64,000 bases of DNA from Pseudoalteromonas rubra (GTDB lineage Bacteria; Pseudomonadota; Gammaproteobacteria; Enterobacterales; Alteromonadaceae): positions 140,594-204,593 of the forward strand of contig NZ_PNCJ01000009.1 in the NCBI RefSeq assembly GCF_005887115.1, written 5' to 3'. Made by a program: the position numbers and the translations under genes. Below, piece after piece: positions 35,736-43,214 of the stretch. Numbering within the stretch: the first letter of the stretch is position 1; each line of letters opens with the position of its first letter. The notes under the pieces are model-generated. The model saw nothing but the letters and a program-made list of their open reading frames with translations. It did no database searches and was not told the origin of the DNA.

Positions 35736-36274
35736 TATTGTTGCTCCTTGGGTGCTTGAGGGGATTCAATCAGGGGCGCGTCCTGAAGTCTTTGCTGCTC
35801 TATGTCGGCCAGCTCCTGTTTGAGCGTCATTAGTGCCTGACTGGTTTGGCTCAGTTGTGATTGGATCTGGGTTAGTTTCGCGTTGCTGCGATGCAGGCGG
35901 ATTTTTTGTCCCCGCAGCACCTGTGTCTGTTGTTTAAGCGTGCTAAACCACAGCTGATAGTGCTGTGGCCAGGGCTGGCTTTGCTCTATGGCGGTAATTG
36001 CCCGCAACTGCTTGGTCGTAGACACTGTGTTGCAGTAGTCGTACATAAAGGTTTCAATAGCAGCCTGACCGATATAACGCGCCGATTTGTTATGCTTCGC
36101 AGGCAAAGCCTGCTGGCAAATCTGCAAATAACGTTCGAGCAGAACTGTCAGTGGTGCATAGTCCGGACTCACCGTTTTGCTTGGCCCGATAAAGCTACTT
36201 TTGTGTTTATTGGGACTCAGCTGGCAGCCACTCAGGCTGACAACGAGCACTAAGCTCAACAACGGGATTTTCAT
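35735..36274 (-). CDS. qseG: QseG-like outer-membrane lipoprotein
   Basis: A 179-residue lipoprotein (lipobox LSGC, Cys17). The mature part is helical with a C-terminal coiled coil (about 120-170, rich in Gln and Leu). Size, signal and position between glrK and glrR match QseG (YfhG), which in E. coli binds and activates the kinase GlrK/QseE from the periplasm. It overlaps the glrK stop by four bases (ATGA). Sequence similarity outside these features is weak, so the symbol rests largely on gene order. Confidence 0.78.
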   Translation of the reverse strand: MKIPLLSLVLVVSLSGCQLSPNKHKSSFIGPSKTVSPDYAPLTVLLERYLQICQQALPAKHNKSARYIGQAAIETFMYDYCNTVSTTKQLRAITAIEQSQPWPQHYQLWFSTLKQQTQVLRGQKIRLHRSNAKLTQIQSQLSQTSQALMTLKQELADIEQQRLQDAPLIESPQAPKEQQ

Positions 36275-37680
36275 TTGCTTATTCCTTGTTTTGGCAAAGT
36301 TAAACTAAATTCACAGCCCGGGTGGGTATTTTGCCACCCTAGCTGGCCACCAATCTGATTCACACATTCCTCGACAATGGCCAGTCCCAGTCCGCTGCCT
36401 GCAATCGGGTCACTCTGTTTGCCTCTGACAAAGGGTTTAAACAGGTGATTGGCTTCTTGTGGGTCGAGCCCGGGTCCATCATCACGGATACTGATTTGCC
36501 AGTGGTCTGGCGTGTCTGTCAGATCTATGCTGATTTGGCTATGGGTATACTGAATGGCGTTGCCAAGCAGGTGTGTCAGTGCCAGTTTGACAGGCATTTC
36601 GGGCAATTGAGTGAGCGCGGGGTTAAAGCGCCAGTCAATTTGAATACCTGCGCCTTGTAGTCGCTGTGCAAAGTGCTCCTCAAGCTGTTCTTTGATTGCC
36701 TGGGCGCTACAACGCGCCTGTTGATTATGCGGATGGCTGGCAGCGCTAAATGTGAGTAGATCTTCAATCAGTTGAGTGAGCTTTGTCACTGAGGAGCTCA
36801 GAATGCCGGTTACGCGCCGCTGCTTGTCGTTGAGCTGCCCCAGGTGAGGCGTATTCAGTAACTCTGTGCCTTCTTTGATGGAGGCTAGCGGGGTTTTTAA
36901 CTCATGCGATACATGGCGCAAAAAGGTCTCTTTTTGTTGCTTACTGGCGGTCAGCTCATTGCGAACCTGTTCAAGACGCTCCCCCAACTGTGTGAACTCA
37001 TGGCTTCCTGATAATCGAATGGGAGAAGTAAATTGACCGTCACCAACGACGGCAATGACCTTCTCCAGCTGAAATAACTGGCGGGAGATCCGTTTGATCA
37101 GCCAGATACTGAGTCCAATCAGGGTCGGTAACAGCATGCTCAGTCCGATTAAAAAGCGCTGGCGGATCTTACTTTGTTGTGCCAGCGCTTCGTCGAGTGT
37201 TTTGTCGAGGGCCTGCTGTAGCGATTGTGACTCACGGGCCAGAACTGCGACCATGGCTGACAAGGTTTTACTGTCGGGAGCCTGGGCCTGTGACAGGGGC
37301 TGTTGCCAATTTGCAACGGCTGCGCTTTTTTCCAGTGTGATCAGCAGTGTTTTGAGCGCATTTTTACGCTTGTGCCAGTTTTTATTGATACTTTTTTGCA
37401 GTTTTTCGCTTTGTAGCAGTTGATTGTTCAGCTGGGCTTTTTCGAGCGCTATAAGGGCATTTCGCAGTTCGTTAAATTCTGACGTAACCTTATGATTATT
37501 AGTATAAATATCTTGAACCTGTTGCTGCTGGTAGGCGACCGACTGAATAAACCACAGAGTAAGCAATAACAGAGGAACCAGGGCCAGCAATAGTGCGATT
37601 AGTGCCTGTTTCCATAGTGCCTGAGAAAAAAATTGTTGGAGTGGCTCGCATGAGCGCAGTCCTGAACTGGCTTGCTGCAT
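36271..37680 (-). CDS. glrK: Sensor histidine kinase GlrK (QseE)
   Basis: A 469-residue membrane kinase from the start chosen here, close to E. coli GlrK (about 475). TM1 about 25-47, periplasmic helices, TM2 about 185-205, HAMP-like linker, then HisKA (HVSHELKTPLASIKEG) and HATPase (N box LLGNAIQYT; G boxes DDGPGLDP and GSGLGLA). The reading frame is open back to an ATG at 37836. However, that extra N-terminus would run through two 18-bp palindromes and has no ribosome site, so 37680 is preferred. Heads glrK-qseG-glrR. Confidence 0.88.
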   Translation of the reverse strand: MQQASSGLRSCEPLQQFFSQALWKQALIALLLALVPLLLLTLWFIQSVAYQQQQVQDIYTNNHKVTSEFNELRNALIALEKAQLNNQLLQSEKLQKSINKNWHKRKNALKTLLITLEKSAAVANWQQPLSQAQAPDSKTLSAMVAVLARESQSLQQALDKTLDEALAQQSKIRQRFLIGLSMLLPTLIGLSIWLIKRISRQLFQLEKVIAVVGDGQFTSPIRLSGSHEFTQLGERLEQVRNELTASKQQKETFLRHVSHELKTPLASIKEGTELLNTPHLGQLNDKQRRVTGILSSSVTKLTQLIEDLLTFSAASHPHNQQARCSAQAIKEQLEEHFAQRLQGAGIQIDWRFNPALTQLPEMPVKLALTHLLGNAIQYTHSQISIDLTDTPDHWQISIRDDGPGLDPQEANHLFKPFVRGKQSDPIAGSGLGLAIVEECVNQIGGQLGWQNTHPGCEFSLTLPKQGISK

Positions 37681-37715
37681 AAATGACTTTGCTATTGTGG
37701 ACGTTTTTGGTTCGC

Positions 37716-37733
37716 TGTTGCCAAATAGCAACA
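37716..37733. promoter_or_regulatory. Palindromic operator-like site 1
   Basis: The palindrome TGTTGC-CAAATA-GCAACA (inner part also near-symmetric) is almost identical to a second copy centred 68 bp away. It lies between the glrK start and a sigma-54-like site, the position expected for an enhancer bound by a sigma-54 activator such as GlrR. Confidence 0.55.
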
Positions 37734-37783
37734 GACGTAACTTGTTGATTTTTATAGTTGAGCCAAAAACGCAGGTTAAACCG

Positions 37784-37801
37784 TGTTGCCATTTAGCAAC
37801 A
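37784..37801. promoter_or_regulatory. Palindromic operator-like site 2
   Basis: TGTTGC-CATTTA-GCAACA differs from site 1 at two inner bases only. It is centred about 90 bp upstream of the sigma-54-like promoter of the EF-hand genes and lies outside the preferred glrK coding region. Confidence 0.55.
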
Positions 37802-37875
37802 AACCGCCTTAATCCCACCTGAACTTTTTTACCCATAAATTTATAAGTGCATGAAATAAATAAACAAAATTAAAT

Positions 37876-37891
37876 TGGCACCAAAGTTGGA
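37876..37891 (+). promoter_or_regulatory. Sigma-54-like promoter of the EF-hand genes
   Basis: TGGCAC-CAAAG-TTGGA has a perfect -24 element and the right spacing. The -12 GC is replaced by GG, which makes it a weak match. It lies about 90 bases before the first EF-hand ATG and downstream of the twin palindromes. Confidence 0.4.
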
Positions 37892-37980
37892 ATAGTCATG
37901 TCAAACGCAGCCAACAAACTCCCAGCGGTTTCTCGGCAGCTGAATTAACAGCAAACATTCAAAAACAGAAGGAAAGTAAC

Positions 37981-38202
37981 ATGAAAACATCTCTGACAAT
38001 GATTGCGGCTTTGGGTCTGACTGTACTGGCAACCGGTGCGATTGCAGGCAGTGACTTCGAAAAGTATGACACAGATGGCGATGGCACTATCAGTCTGAGT
38101 GAATCAAAAGCCAACCCCAGATTGATGGGCCAGTTTAAAGATCTGGATAGCAACGGCGATGGCCAGCTGAGCAGAAGTGAATTTTCAGGCTTTAACAGCT
38201 AA
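37981..38202 (+). CDS. Exported two-EF-hand protein 1
   Basis: A 73-residue protein with a signal peptide (ATGAIAG cleavage region) and two canonical 12-residue calcium loops, DTDGDGTISLSE and DSNGDGQLSRSE. It should bind two Ca2+ in the periplasm or outside the cell. GAAGGAAAG precedes the ATG. First gene of a four-gene EF-hand array and 26 bases from the next. Confidence 0.87.
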   Translation: MKTSLTMIAALGLTVLATGAIAGSDFEKYDTDGDGTISLSESKANPRLMGQFKDLDSNGDGQLSRSEFSGFNS

Positions 38203-38228
38203 CAGGTGCTCACAAAGGAGAAGTTACT

Positions 38229-38444
38229 ATGCAGATAAAACATGTACTTGTACTGACAATCGGTATGCTCACCAGCGCACTTGCGTTTGCCTCTGAGGTA
38301 GATTTTGCGCTACTGGACATTAACAGCGATGGGTTGATCAGTATGTCAGAAGCGAAACAGGTCCCTCAGGTCGCAGAGGCATTCAGACGCTTGGACAAAA
38401 ATCGCGACGGTGCGCTGAGCGCCAAAGAATTTAGTCACTTTTAA
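38229..38444 (+). CDS. Exported two-EF-hand protein 2
   Basis: A 71-residue protein: signal peptide, then loops DINSDGLISMSE and DKNRDGALSAKE. Both have acidic or neutral residues at positions 1, 3, 5 and 12 as needed for Ca2+. This is the most divergent member of the array. AAGGAG precedes the ATG. Confidence 0.85.
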   Translation: MQIKHVLVLTIGMLTSALAFASEVDFALLDINSDGLISMSEAKQVPQVAEAFRRLDKNRDGALSAKEFSHF

Positions 38445-38467
38445 GCCAATTTAGTGAGGAAATAATG

Positions 38468-38674
38468 ATGAACAAACTAATGTTAAGCACAGTATTAATG
38501 CTGGCCAGCCTGGGCGCACATGCAGCAAGCAGCTCATTTTCATCTTTTGATACCGATGGCGACGGGTTTATTTCAAAATCTGAAGCGGCAGGCTCAGAAA
38601 CGTTAACGGTCATCTTCGACAAGCTTGACGCCAATGGCGACGGCAAGCTCTCCGAGCAGGAATTTCGTCAATAA
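38468..38674 (+). CDS. Exported two-EF-hand protein 3
   Basis: A 68-residue protein: signal peptide ending ...LGAHAAS, loops DTDGDGFISKSE and DANGDGKLSEQE. Its N-terminus and loops match protein 4 closely, so the two genes are recent duplicates. GAGGA is upstream; an ATG one codon earlier (38465) is also usable. Confidence 0.85.
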   Translation: MNKLMLSTVLMLASLGAHAASSSFSSFDTDGDGFISKSEAAGSETLTVIFDKLDANGDGKLSEQEFRQ

Positions 38675-38748
38675 CAGAATAAAGCAAGTGGCGCGTTTCG
38701 CGCTATTTCCCCAAATTCACCTTTAAATCTTACGCTAAGGAGCTAAGT

Positions 38749-38952
38749 ATGAATAAGTTAATGATCACAGCAGTATTGATGATGGCCAGCCTGGGTGCGC
38801 ATGCCGCAAGCACATTCTCATCATTCGACAAAAATGACGATGGATTTATCAGTAAGTCGGAAGCGGCAGAATCGACTGAACTGAGTTTTGAATTCGATAA
38901 ACTCGACAGCAATGGCGATGGCAAATTGTCTAAGCAGGAGTTTCGCCTGTAA
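38749..38952 (+). CDS. Exported two-EF-hand protein 4
   Basis: A 67-residue protein: signal peptide 'MNKLMITAVLMMASLGAHA', loops DKNDDGFISKSE and DSNGDGKLSKQE. AAGGAG precedes the ATG. It ends the array, 80 bases before a terminator. It differs from protein 3 mainly between the loops. Confidence 0.86.
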   Translation: MNKLMITAVLMMASLGAHAASTFSSFDKNDDGFISKSEAAESTELSFEFDKLDSNGDGKLSKQEFRL

Positions 38953-39031
38953 CTGCCTGACATAACACAGGCACACTCCCAATTTTGTATTTTTTTACGC
39001 AACAGTCTTCATGGATCCTTCCATGAGCCAG

Positions 39032-39055
39032 GGCTCCTGATAAGGGAGCCTTTTT
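39032..39055 (+). terminator. Terminator of the EF-hand array
   Basis: GGCTCC-TGATAAG-GGAGCC is followed by five T residues, the only good terminator after the four EF-hand genes. Confidence 0.85.
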
Positions 39056-39063
39056 CGTTTCTT

Positions 39064-39284
39064 ATACCAATTTGCTTAATTAAGTGTTCTATTTTGAGGC
39101 GAGAAAATATTGTCGATAACACCGCTCCCGCGTCCTGCTACCGCTGAGGTACCTACATCCATATAGGCGAGGCAAAAATTTGCGAACTTATACCTTAGGT
39201 AAAGGTTCTAAATGAGAAATTTTTAACGCCGTTAGCGTAATATTTGCTCCGTCAAATTGAACAGGTATTTAGTGAAATTGGTAT
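39064..39284. mobile_element. MITE-like non-coding element, 221 bp
   Basis: The element is bounded by 10-bp terminal inverted repeats, ATACCAATTT (39064-39073) and AAATTGGTAT (39275-39284). It has no coding capacity and a GC pattern unlike either flank. The right end touches the stop codon of the GNAT gene, as if the element had inserted at or beside it. It fills nearly all the space between the EF-hand terminator and that gene. No target duplication is obvious. MITE-like by structure; its family is not identified. Confidence 0.6.
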
Positions 39285-39841
39285 TAAGCCGTTGCTGTCA
39301 TTTTATACTCACTGCGCAGCAGACCATACATATAGCCATCATAATAGCCATGGCTGAATTTGAAGTGCTGGCGTAAATGCGCCTCCTGTTGCATACCCAA
39401 CTTTTGCATCAGCCGCCACGAAGCCTGATTTTCAACCGCGCAGAATGCACAGATCTTGTTTAGCCCAAACTGCGCAAAAGCAGCCTCTATAAGCCCGTTT
39501 GCAGCCTCAAAGGCATAGCCCTGGCCGATATATTTTTCATTCAGACGATATCCGATCTCAGCTGTTTTAGCGTTGTGACACAAAAACTTATACATGAGTT
39601 CGCCAACCAGAACATTGTCTTCGCGTCTGATAATGGCCAGCAGCAGCCGCTCGTGTTCGTTTGCCTGCCAGGGGGCTCTGGCCCGGTCAATGCGAGCCTG
39701 GGCATCTGCCAGTGTGGCCGGTTCGCCAATATATCTGGATGTCTTGGGGTTACGTCTGCTTTCGTAAACGCCATGCAGATCACTTTGTTGCAATGGCCGA
39801 ATGGTAAGGCGGGCCGTGTTAAAATGGAGTTTTTCGAACAT
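39284..39841 (-). CDS. GNAT acetyltransferase (RimJ/RimL type)
   Basis: A 185-residue acetyltransferase of the ribosomal-protein/spermidine acetyltransferase type. N-terminus 'FNTARLTIRPLQQSDLHGVY', acetyl-CoA region 'EIGYRLNEKYIGQGYAFEAA' and 'NQASWRLMQKLGMQQEAHLR'. The ATG at 39841 is preferred to a TTG 36 bases upstream that would overlap the MFS gene. The stop codon coincides with the edge of the MITE-like element, so the C-terminus may have been set by insertion. Confidence 0.85.
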   Translation of the reverse strand: MFEKLHFNTARLTIRPLQQSDLHGVYESRRNPKTSRYIGEPATLADAQARIDRARAPWQANEHERLLLAIIRREDNVLVGELMYKFLCHNAKTAEIGYRLNEKYIGQGYAFEAANGLIEAAFAQFGLNKICAFCAVENQASWRLMQKLGMQQEAHLRQHFKFSHGYYDGYMYGLLRSEYKMTATA

Positions 39842-39863
39842 GAATGATCCCAAAAAGTATACG

Positions 39864-41081
39864 TTAAGTGTGTTCAAAATGTGGTCGCTGAATGCGGATA
39901 GTACGCCAGCTTAATAACAACAGCGCGGCGCACACTGCTATCAACAGTGAGAGAGTTTGTGTGTTGTCTGGCAGCCACAGATTAACCAGCCAGGCAATCA
40001 CAGAAAAAATCAGTAACTCGATGGCCCCGACCAGGGCATTTGCTGTGCCCGCTTGATTGGGGTGGAGCAAGCCGATTAAGTGCATATAGCTGGGAAAGTA
40101 CCCGCCAAATACCAGCATGATGGCGGCATACGCCAGCAGTATGGCAAGTGCGCTGTCGCTGGCCAGCAGAAAAGTCAGTGCGCTCATAAATAATACCGGC
40201 CACAGCCACAAGACAATTTTCATATAGCTGACATGACGCTGCAAAACCTTAGCAAACACGGCGCCCAGCAACAGGCCCACCATGGGCAGCATCATAGCCT
40301 GCCCAGTCTGGCTGGTGGTAAAGCCAAAGCGCTCCTGAAGTAAAAATGGTAAGTGCAGTTGAAGCGTTAAATACAAAAAGGTGGGCACCCATTTGAAGCT
40401 TGCCAGGGAGAGAAACACCTGACATCTGACCATACTTTGGTAGTGTCGGATGAGGCTTATCGGGTTAATTGCAATAGGCTGAGGGGTTCGGGTCTTGAGC
40501 AGGCTCAGGCCAAATAATGTGATAAACAAATAGTAAGTGATGAGCACTAGAGATAAACCCTGCCAGCCAAACCAGCTGCTAAGCATGCCACCGAGTAACG
40601 GCGCAATAATGGCGGTGACACTGGCTGAGATGGCTACCGTCGCCATGGCACTTTTGAGCTTTGCGCCAGATAGATGCTGGGCCAGTAAAGTGCGGCTTAT
40701 CAACACCGGTGACGCGGAGCCTGCGCCTTGTAATATTCGACCAGTTAAAAAGGTGCTGCTATCTGGTGCAACGGCGCATAACAGGGTACCGACCAGCAGA
40801 ATGATTTGCCCGGCAATAAACAATGGCCGATCACCATATTTATCGCGCAGCGGACCGACAACCAGTTGCGCCGCCCCAAGGGTAATAAAGTAGCTGATTA
40901 TCATGGCCTGGCTCATGCTGTTTGATAGTAACAGGCTATCTGCTATATCAGGCAAAACAGGCATATACACCTGGCTGACCAGCTGAGAGCAGGACATCAG
41001 TAAAACAGCGAGCATAGTAAATAAGTACACAGGCACTCCTGGCGCAGAAGATTTGACCCAGGCACTATACGCCGCTTTCAT
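39864..41081 (-). CDS. MFS drug-resistance transporter (Bcr/CflA type)
   Basis: A 405-residue transporter with twelve predicted helices. Motif A is GPLRDKYGDRPLFIAGQ after TM2, and the Bcr/CflA-type 'AVAPDSSTFLTGRILQGAGS' covers TM4 with the antiporter motif C. It should export drugs or metabolites by proton antiport across the inner membrane. It is divergent from the LysR regulator gene 55 bases away, which probably controls it. Confidence 0.9.
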   Translation of the reverse strand: MKAAYSAWVKSSAPGVPVYLFTMLAVLLMSCSQLVSQVYMPVLPDIADSLLLSNSMSQAMIISYFITLGAAQLVVGPLRDKYGDRPLFIAGQIILLVGTLLCAVAPDSSTFLTGRILQGAGSASPVLISRTLLAQHLSGAKLKSAMATVAISASVTAIIAPLLGGMLSSWFGWQGLSLVLITYYLFITLFGLSLLKTRTPQPIAINPISLIRHYQSMVRCQVFLSLASFKWVPTFLYLTLQLHLPFLLQERFGFTTSQTGQAMMLPMVGLLLGAVFAKVLQRHVSYMKIVLWLWPVLFMSALTFLLASDSALAILLAYAAIMLVFGGYFPSYMHLIGLLHPNQAGTANALVGAIELLIFSVIAWLVNLWLPDNTQTLSLLIAVCAALLLLSWRTIRIQRPHFEHT

Positions 41082-41136
41082 TGTCCTAAAAATAAGGTAA
41101 TAATTAAAATACTATTTCCTGTAAGGAATTAATTAA

Positions 41137-42042
41137 GTGGATTGGTTAACGGCAACACGCAGTTTTTGCGTTCTGGCGGAGCTGGGGAGCTTTACCAAAG
41201 CGGCGGAACATCAGGGTGTATCAGCGTCTGCTATGAGTAAGCGCATTGACTGGCTGGAAAGGCACTTGGGACAAAGCTTGTTTATTCGCACCACCCGACA
41301 GGTCAATCTGACGGAGCAAGGGCAGCACTTCTTTCCTCGTGCCAGAGATTGGCTGGCGCAATTTGAAGCACTGGTTGAAAGCGCTCAGTCTGAACCATGC
41401 GAGCTGCAGGGAAGCCTGAAGATTGCCGCCACACAGGCTGTGGGCAGTAGTGTGTTAATGCCTAAAATAGAGCAATTTCTGGCGCAATACCCGCAGATCA
41501 CGATTCATCTGAATGTTCTGGCACCAGGAGAGCCGCCAGATCTTCAGCATGATGTGGTGATCACCAGGTACAATGAGTCATTTGATTCAGTGTCACACAA
41601 GGGTACTCGTTTGTTCGACTATCAGATGCAGTTATTCGGTGCGCCTGAATATCTGGCACGCTGTGATGAGATAGCCAGTGTTGACGACCTGGCGCAGCAC
41701 AAAATGTTACTGAGCAGCTATTATCACAAAATTGGCGGGGTAGTGCTCGAAGATGGCCGATTGTTTGAATTCACAAATTATAATTTTGTGACCGATCATC
41801 TGGATGCCATTTTAAAGGCCGCTGTGCAGGGGATTGGCCTGCTATTTATCGCACCCAGTTATATTGAGCGAGAATTAAGCTCCGGGGCACTGGTCCCCAT
41901 CTTGCCGGATATTCGTTCTGAGGTAAAACAACTCTGGGCTTATTACCCCAAGGCAAGCTATACCCCCCGTAAAACCCGGTTGTTTATTGAGCACCTTAAG
42001 GCCACGCTGCAATGCGGTGAAGGAGGGGATTTACCGGCTTGA
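41137..42042 (+). CDS. LysR family transcriptional regulator
   Basis: A 301-residue LysR regulator with HTH 'GSFTKAAEHQGVSASAMSKR', linker helix RIDWLERHLGQ and a substrate-binding domain (about 90-295). It starts at GTG with AAGGAA nine bases upstream. Divergent from the MFS exporter gene, its likely target. The inducer is unknown. Confidence 0.88.
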   Translation: MDWLTATRSFCVLAELGSFTKAAEHQGVSASAMSKRIDWLERHLGQSLFIRTTRQVNLTEQGQHFFPRARDWLAQFEALVESAQSEPCELQGSLKIAATQAVGSSVLMPKIEQFLAQYPQITIHLNVLAPGEPPDLQHDVVITRYNESFDSVSHKGTRLFDYQMQLFGAPEYLARCDEIASVDDLAQHKMLLSSYYHKIGGVVLEDGRLFEFTNYNFVTDHLDAILKAAVQGIGLLFIAPSYIERELSSGALVPILPDIRSEVKQLWAYYPKASYTPRKTRLFIEHLKATLQCGEGGDLPA

Positions 42043-42063
42043 AAATGCCCTCACACCGCGCCA

Positions 42064-42083
42064 TTTTGGCAAACGAGCCGGGA
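42064..42083. repeat. REP-like repeat copy 1 (damaged left arm)
   Basis: GGCAAACGAGCCGGGAAC resembles copy 2 (CCGGCCAACGAGCCGGGAAC), but the left arm has lost the CCC. It is in the gene-free stretch 42043-42426. Confidence 0.4.
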
Positions 42084-42279
42084 ACTACTCAGTATTGAAA
42101 GGGAGTGCTGAGAGTCAGTAGATCCAACATCAAGTGCGGGATGACTTAGGTGTATCACTGCATGATTCAGGTAAGTGTGTTAGGGCTTGCGAACGGTTAT
42201 ATCTGGGTCGTGAATTATGCTGAGTCAGGGCCCGTCGATTTTTCAGGTTAGTCGTTTGAACGAACCACCCAACTCGTCA

Positions 42280-42299
42280 TCCCGGCCAACGAGCCGGGA
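42280..42299. repeat. REP-like palindromic repeat copy 2
   Basis: TCCCGGC-CAACGA-GCCGGGA is a 7-bp perfect stem with a 6-nt loop in the gene-free stretch 42043-42426. I see no open frame with a ribosome site, no tRNA and no other element in those 384 bases. Flanks TCA... and ...ACCA also match copy 1. Confidence 0.55.
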
Positions 42300-42426
42300 A
42301 CCACTTAGCTGGAAGGTAATTAGGAGCGGATGGCCAGTAGAACCGCATCCAGAGCAGCGTTAAGAGGCACACATACGCCATACGCAATGACAGAGCTGGC
42401 CGACGAAATAACGCCGGCCGAGCGAG

Positions 42427-43020
42427 TTAAAAACGGTAAGTCAGGCCCACATTCAACTGAAACTGATTGAGCACATCGCCGTCGAAATGCCACGCACAGA
42501 CATCTTCGTCGCTGCCATCACAGCGCACCTTAGAGGAGTTTTTGATAGACGAAGCCAGCCAGCGTAACTCAGTCAGTGCGCTGAACCCGGCACCCAAATC
42601 ATATTTAAGACCGCCATAAAAACCCGCGGCAAAAAAGTGGTCGGGCTCTTCGAAGTTAGGGGTGACCTTGTTCACACCAATCTGCGCACCAATGTAACTG
42701 TCCAGATTATCCGTAATATCCACATCTATGGCACTTTGAAACATCAAATACTCCATATCCACCTTATAGATAGGGGAGTCCTCGAACTCAGTTTCGACCA
42801 TACTGTAAAAAAAGCCGTAGCGTTTTTTATCCAAATAACGGTCAAAGCTTACCCCAAAGTGGTTTTTATCGGCCAGCTCAACCACTGCTTTTTGACTGGT
42901 ATGTAAATCCTGGTTACTACTTTGTCCACCGTAGAGGGTGACACCAAAGCCTGTATTAGAAGCCATAGCAGAGCCTGAGAACAGCCCTAAACCAAGTGCT
43001 AACCACACATAGCTGCGCAT
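42427..43020 (-). CDS. Outer-membrane beta-barrel protein
   Basis: A 197-residue protein with a signal peptide ending GSAMA. Alternating beta-strand pattern follows, e.g. FGVTLYGGQ, NHFGVSFDRYL, KRYGFFYSMVE, FFAAGFYGGLKYDL, ending in the classic outer-membrane terminal strand LNVGLTYRF. Small OmpA/OmpW-like barrel of eight strands. Two Cys (about 167 and 173) may form a disulfide. Function unknown. Confidence 0.82.
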   Translation of the reverse strand: MRSYVWLALGLGLFSGSAMASNTGFGVTLYGGQSSNQDLHTSQKAVVELADKNHFGVSFDRYLDKKRYGFFYSMVETEFEDSPIYKVDMEYLMFQSAIDVDITDNLDSYIGAQIGVNKVTPNFEEPDHFFAAGFYGGLKYDLGAGFSALTELRWLASSIKNSSKVRCDGSDEDVCAWHFDGDVLNQFQLNVGLTYRF

Positions 43021-43214
43021 AATAAATCCTTGTTATCTAGTGTGTTGTCGGATGAGTTTAATTGCCAAGAAAGTAACACGCCTTTGTATCTAATAACAGG
43101 GATTTAGCGACTTAATTTGTGTAGGTTTGTAGATTTCTTTCATCAGCATTGGCACCGCCTTGCAACCTCAAGTACAATGTGGGTTTTCGATTGCAATACA
43201 CCGGAACCTTCCCC

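Noticed and set aside
37681..37836. Longer N-terminus of GlrK
   Set aside because: It has no ribosome site, overruns two near-identical palindromes, and would make the protein longer than GlrK of known size.
43148..43163. Sigma-54-like TTGGCACCGCCTTGCA upstream of the OsmC-YcaO gene
   Set aside because: The GG-to-GC distance is 9 bp, not 10, which normally abolishes sigma-54 recognition.
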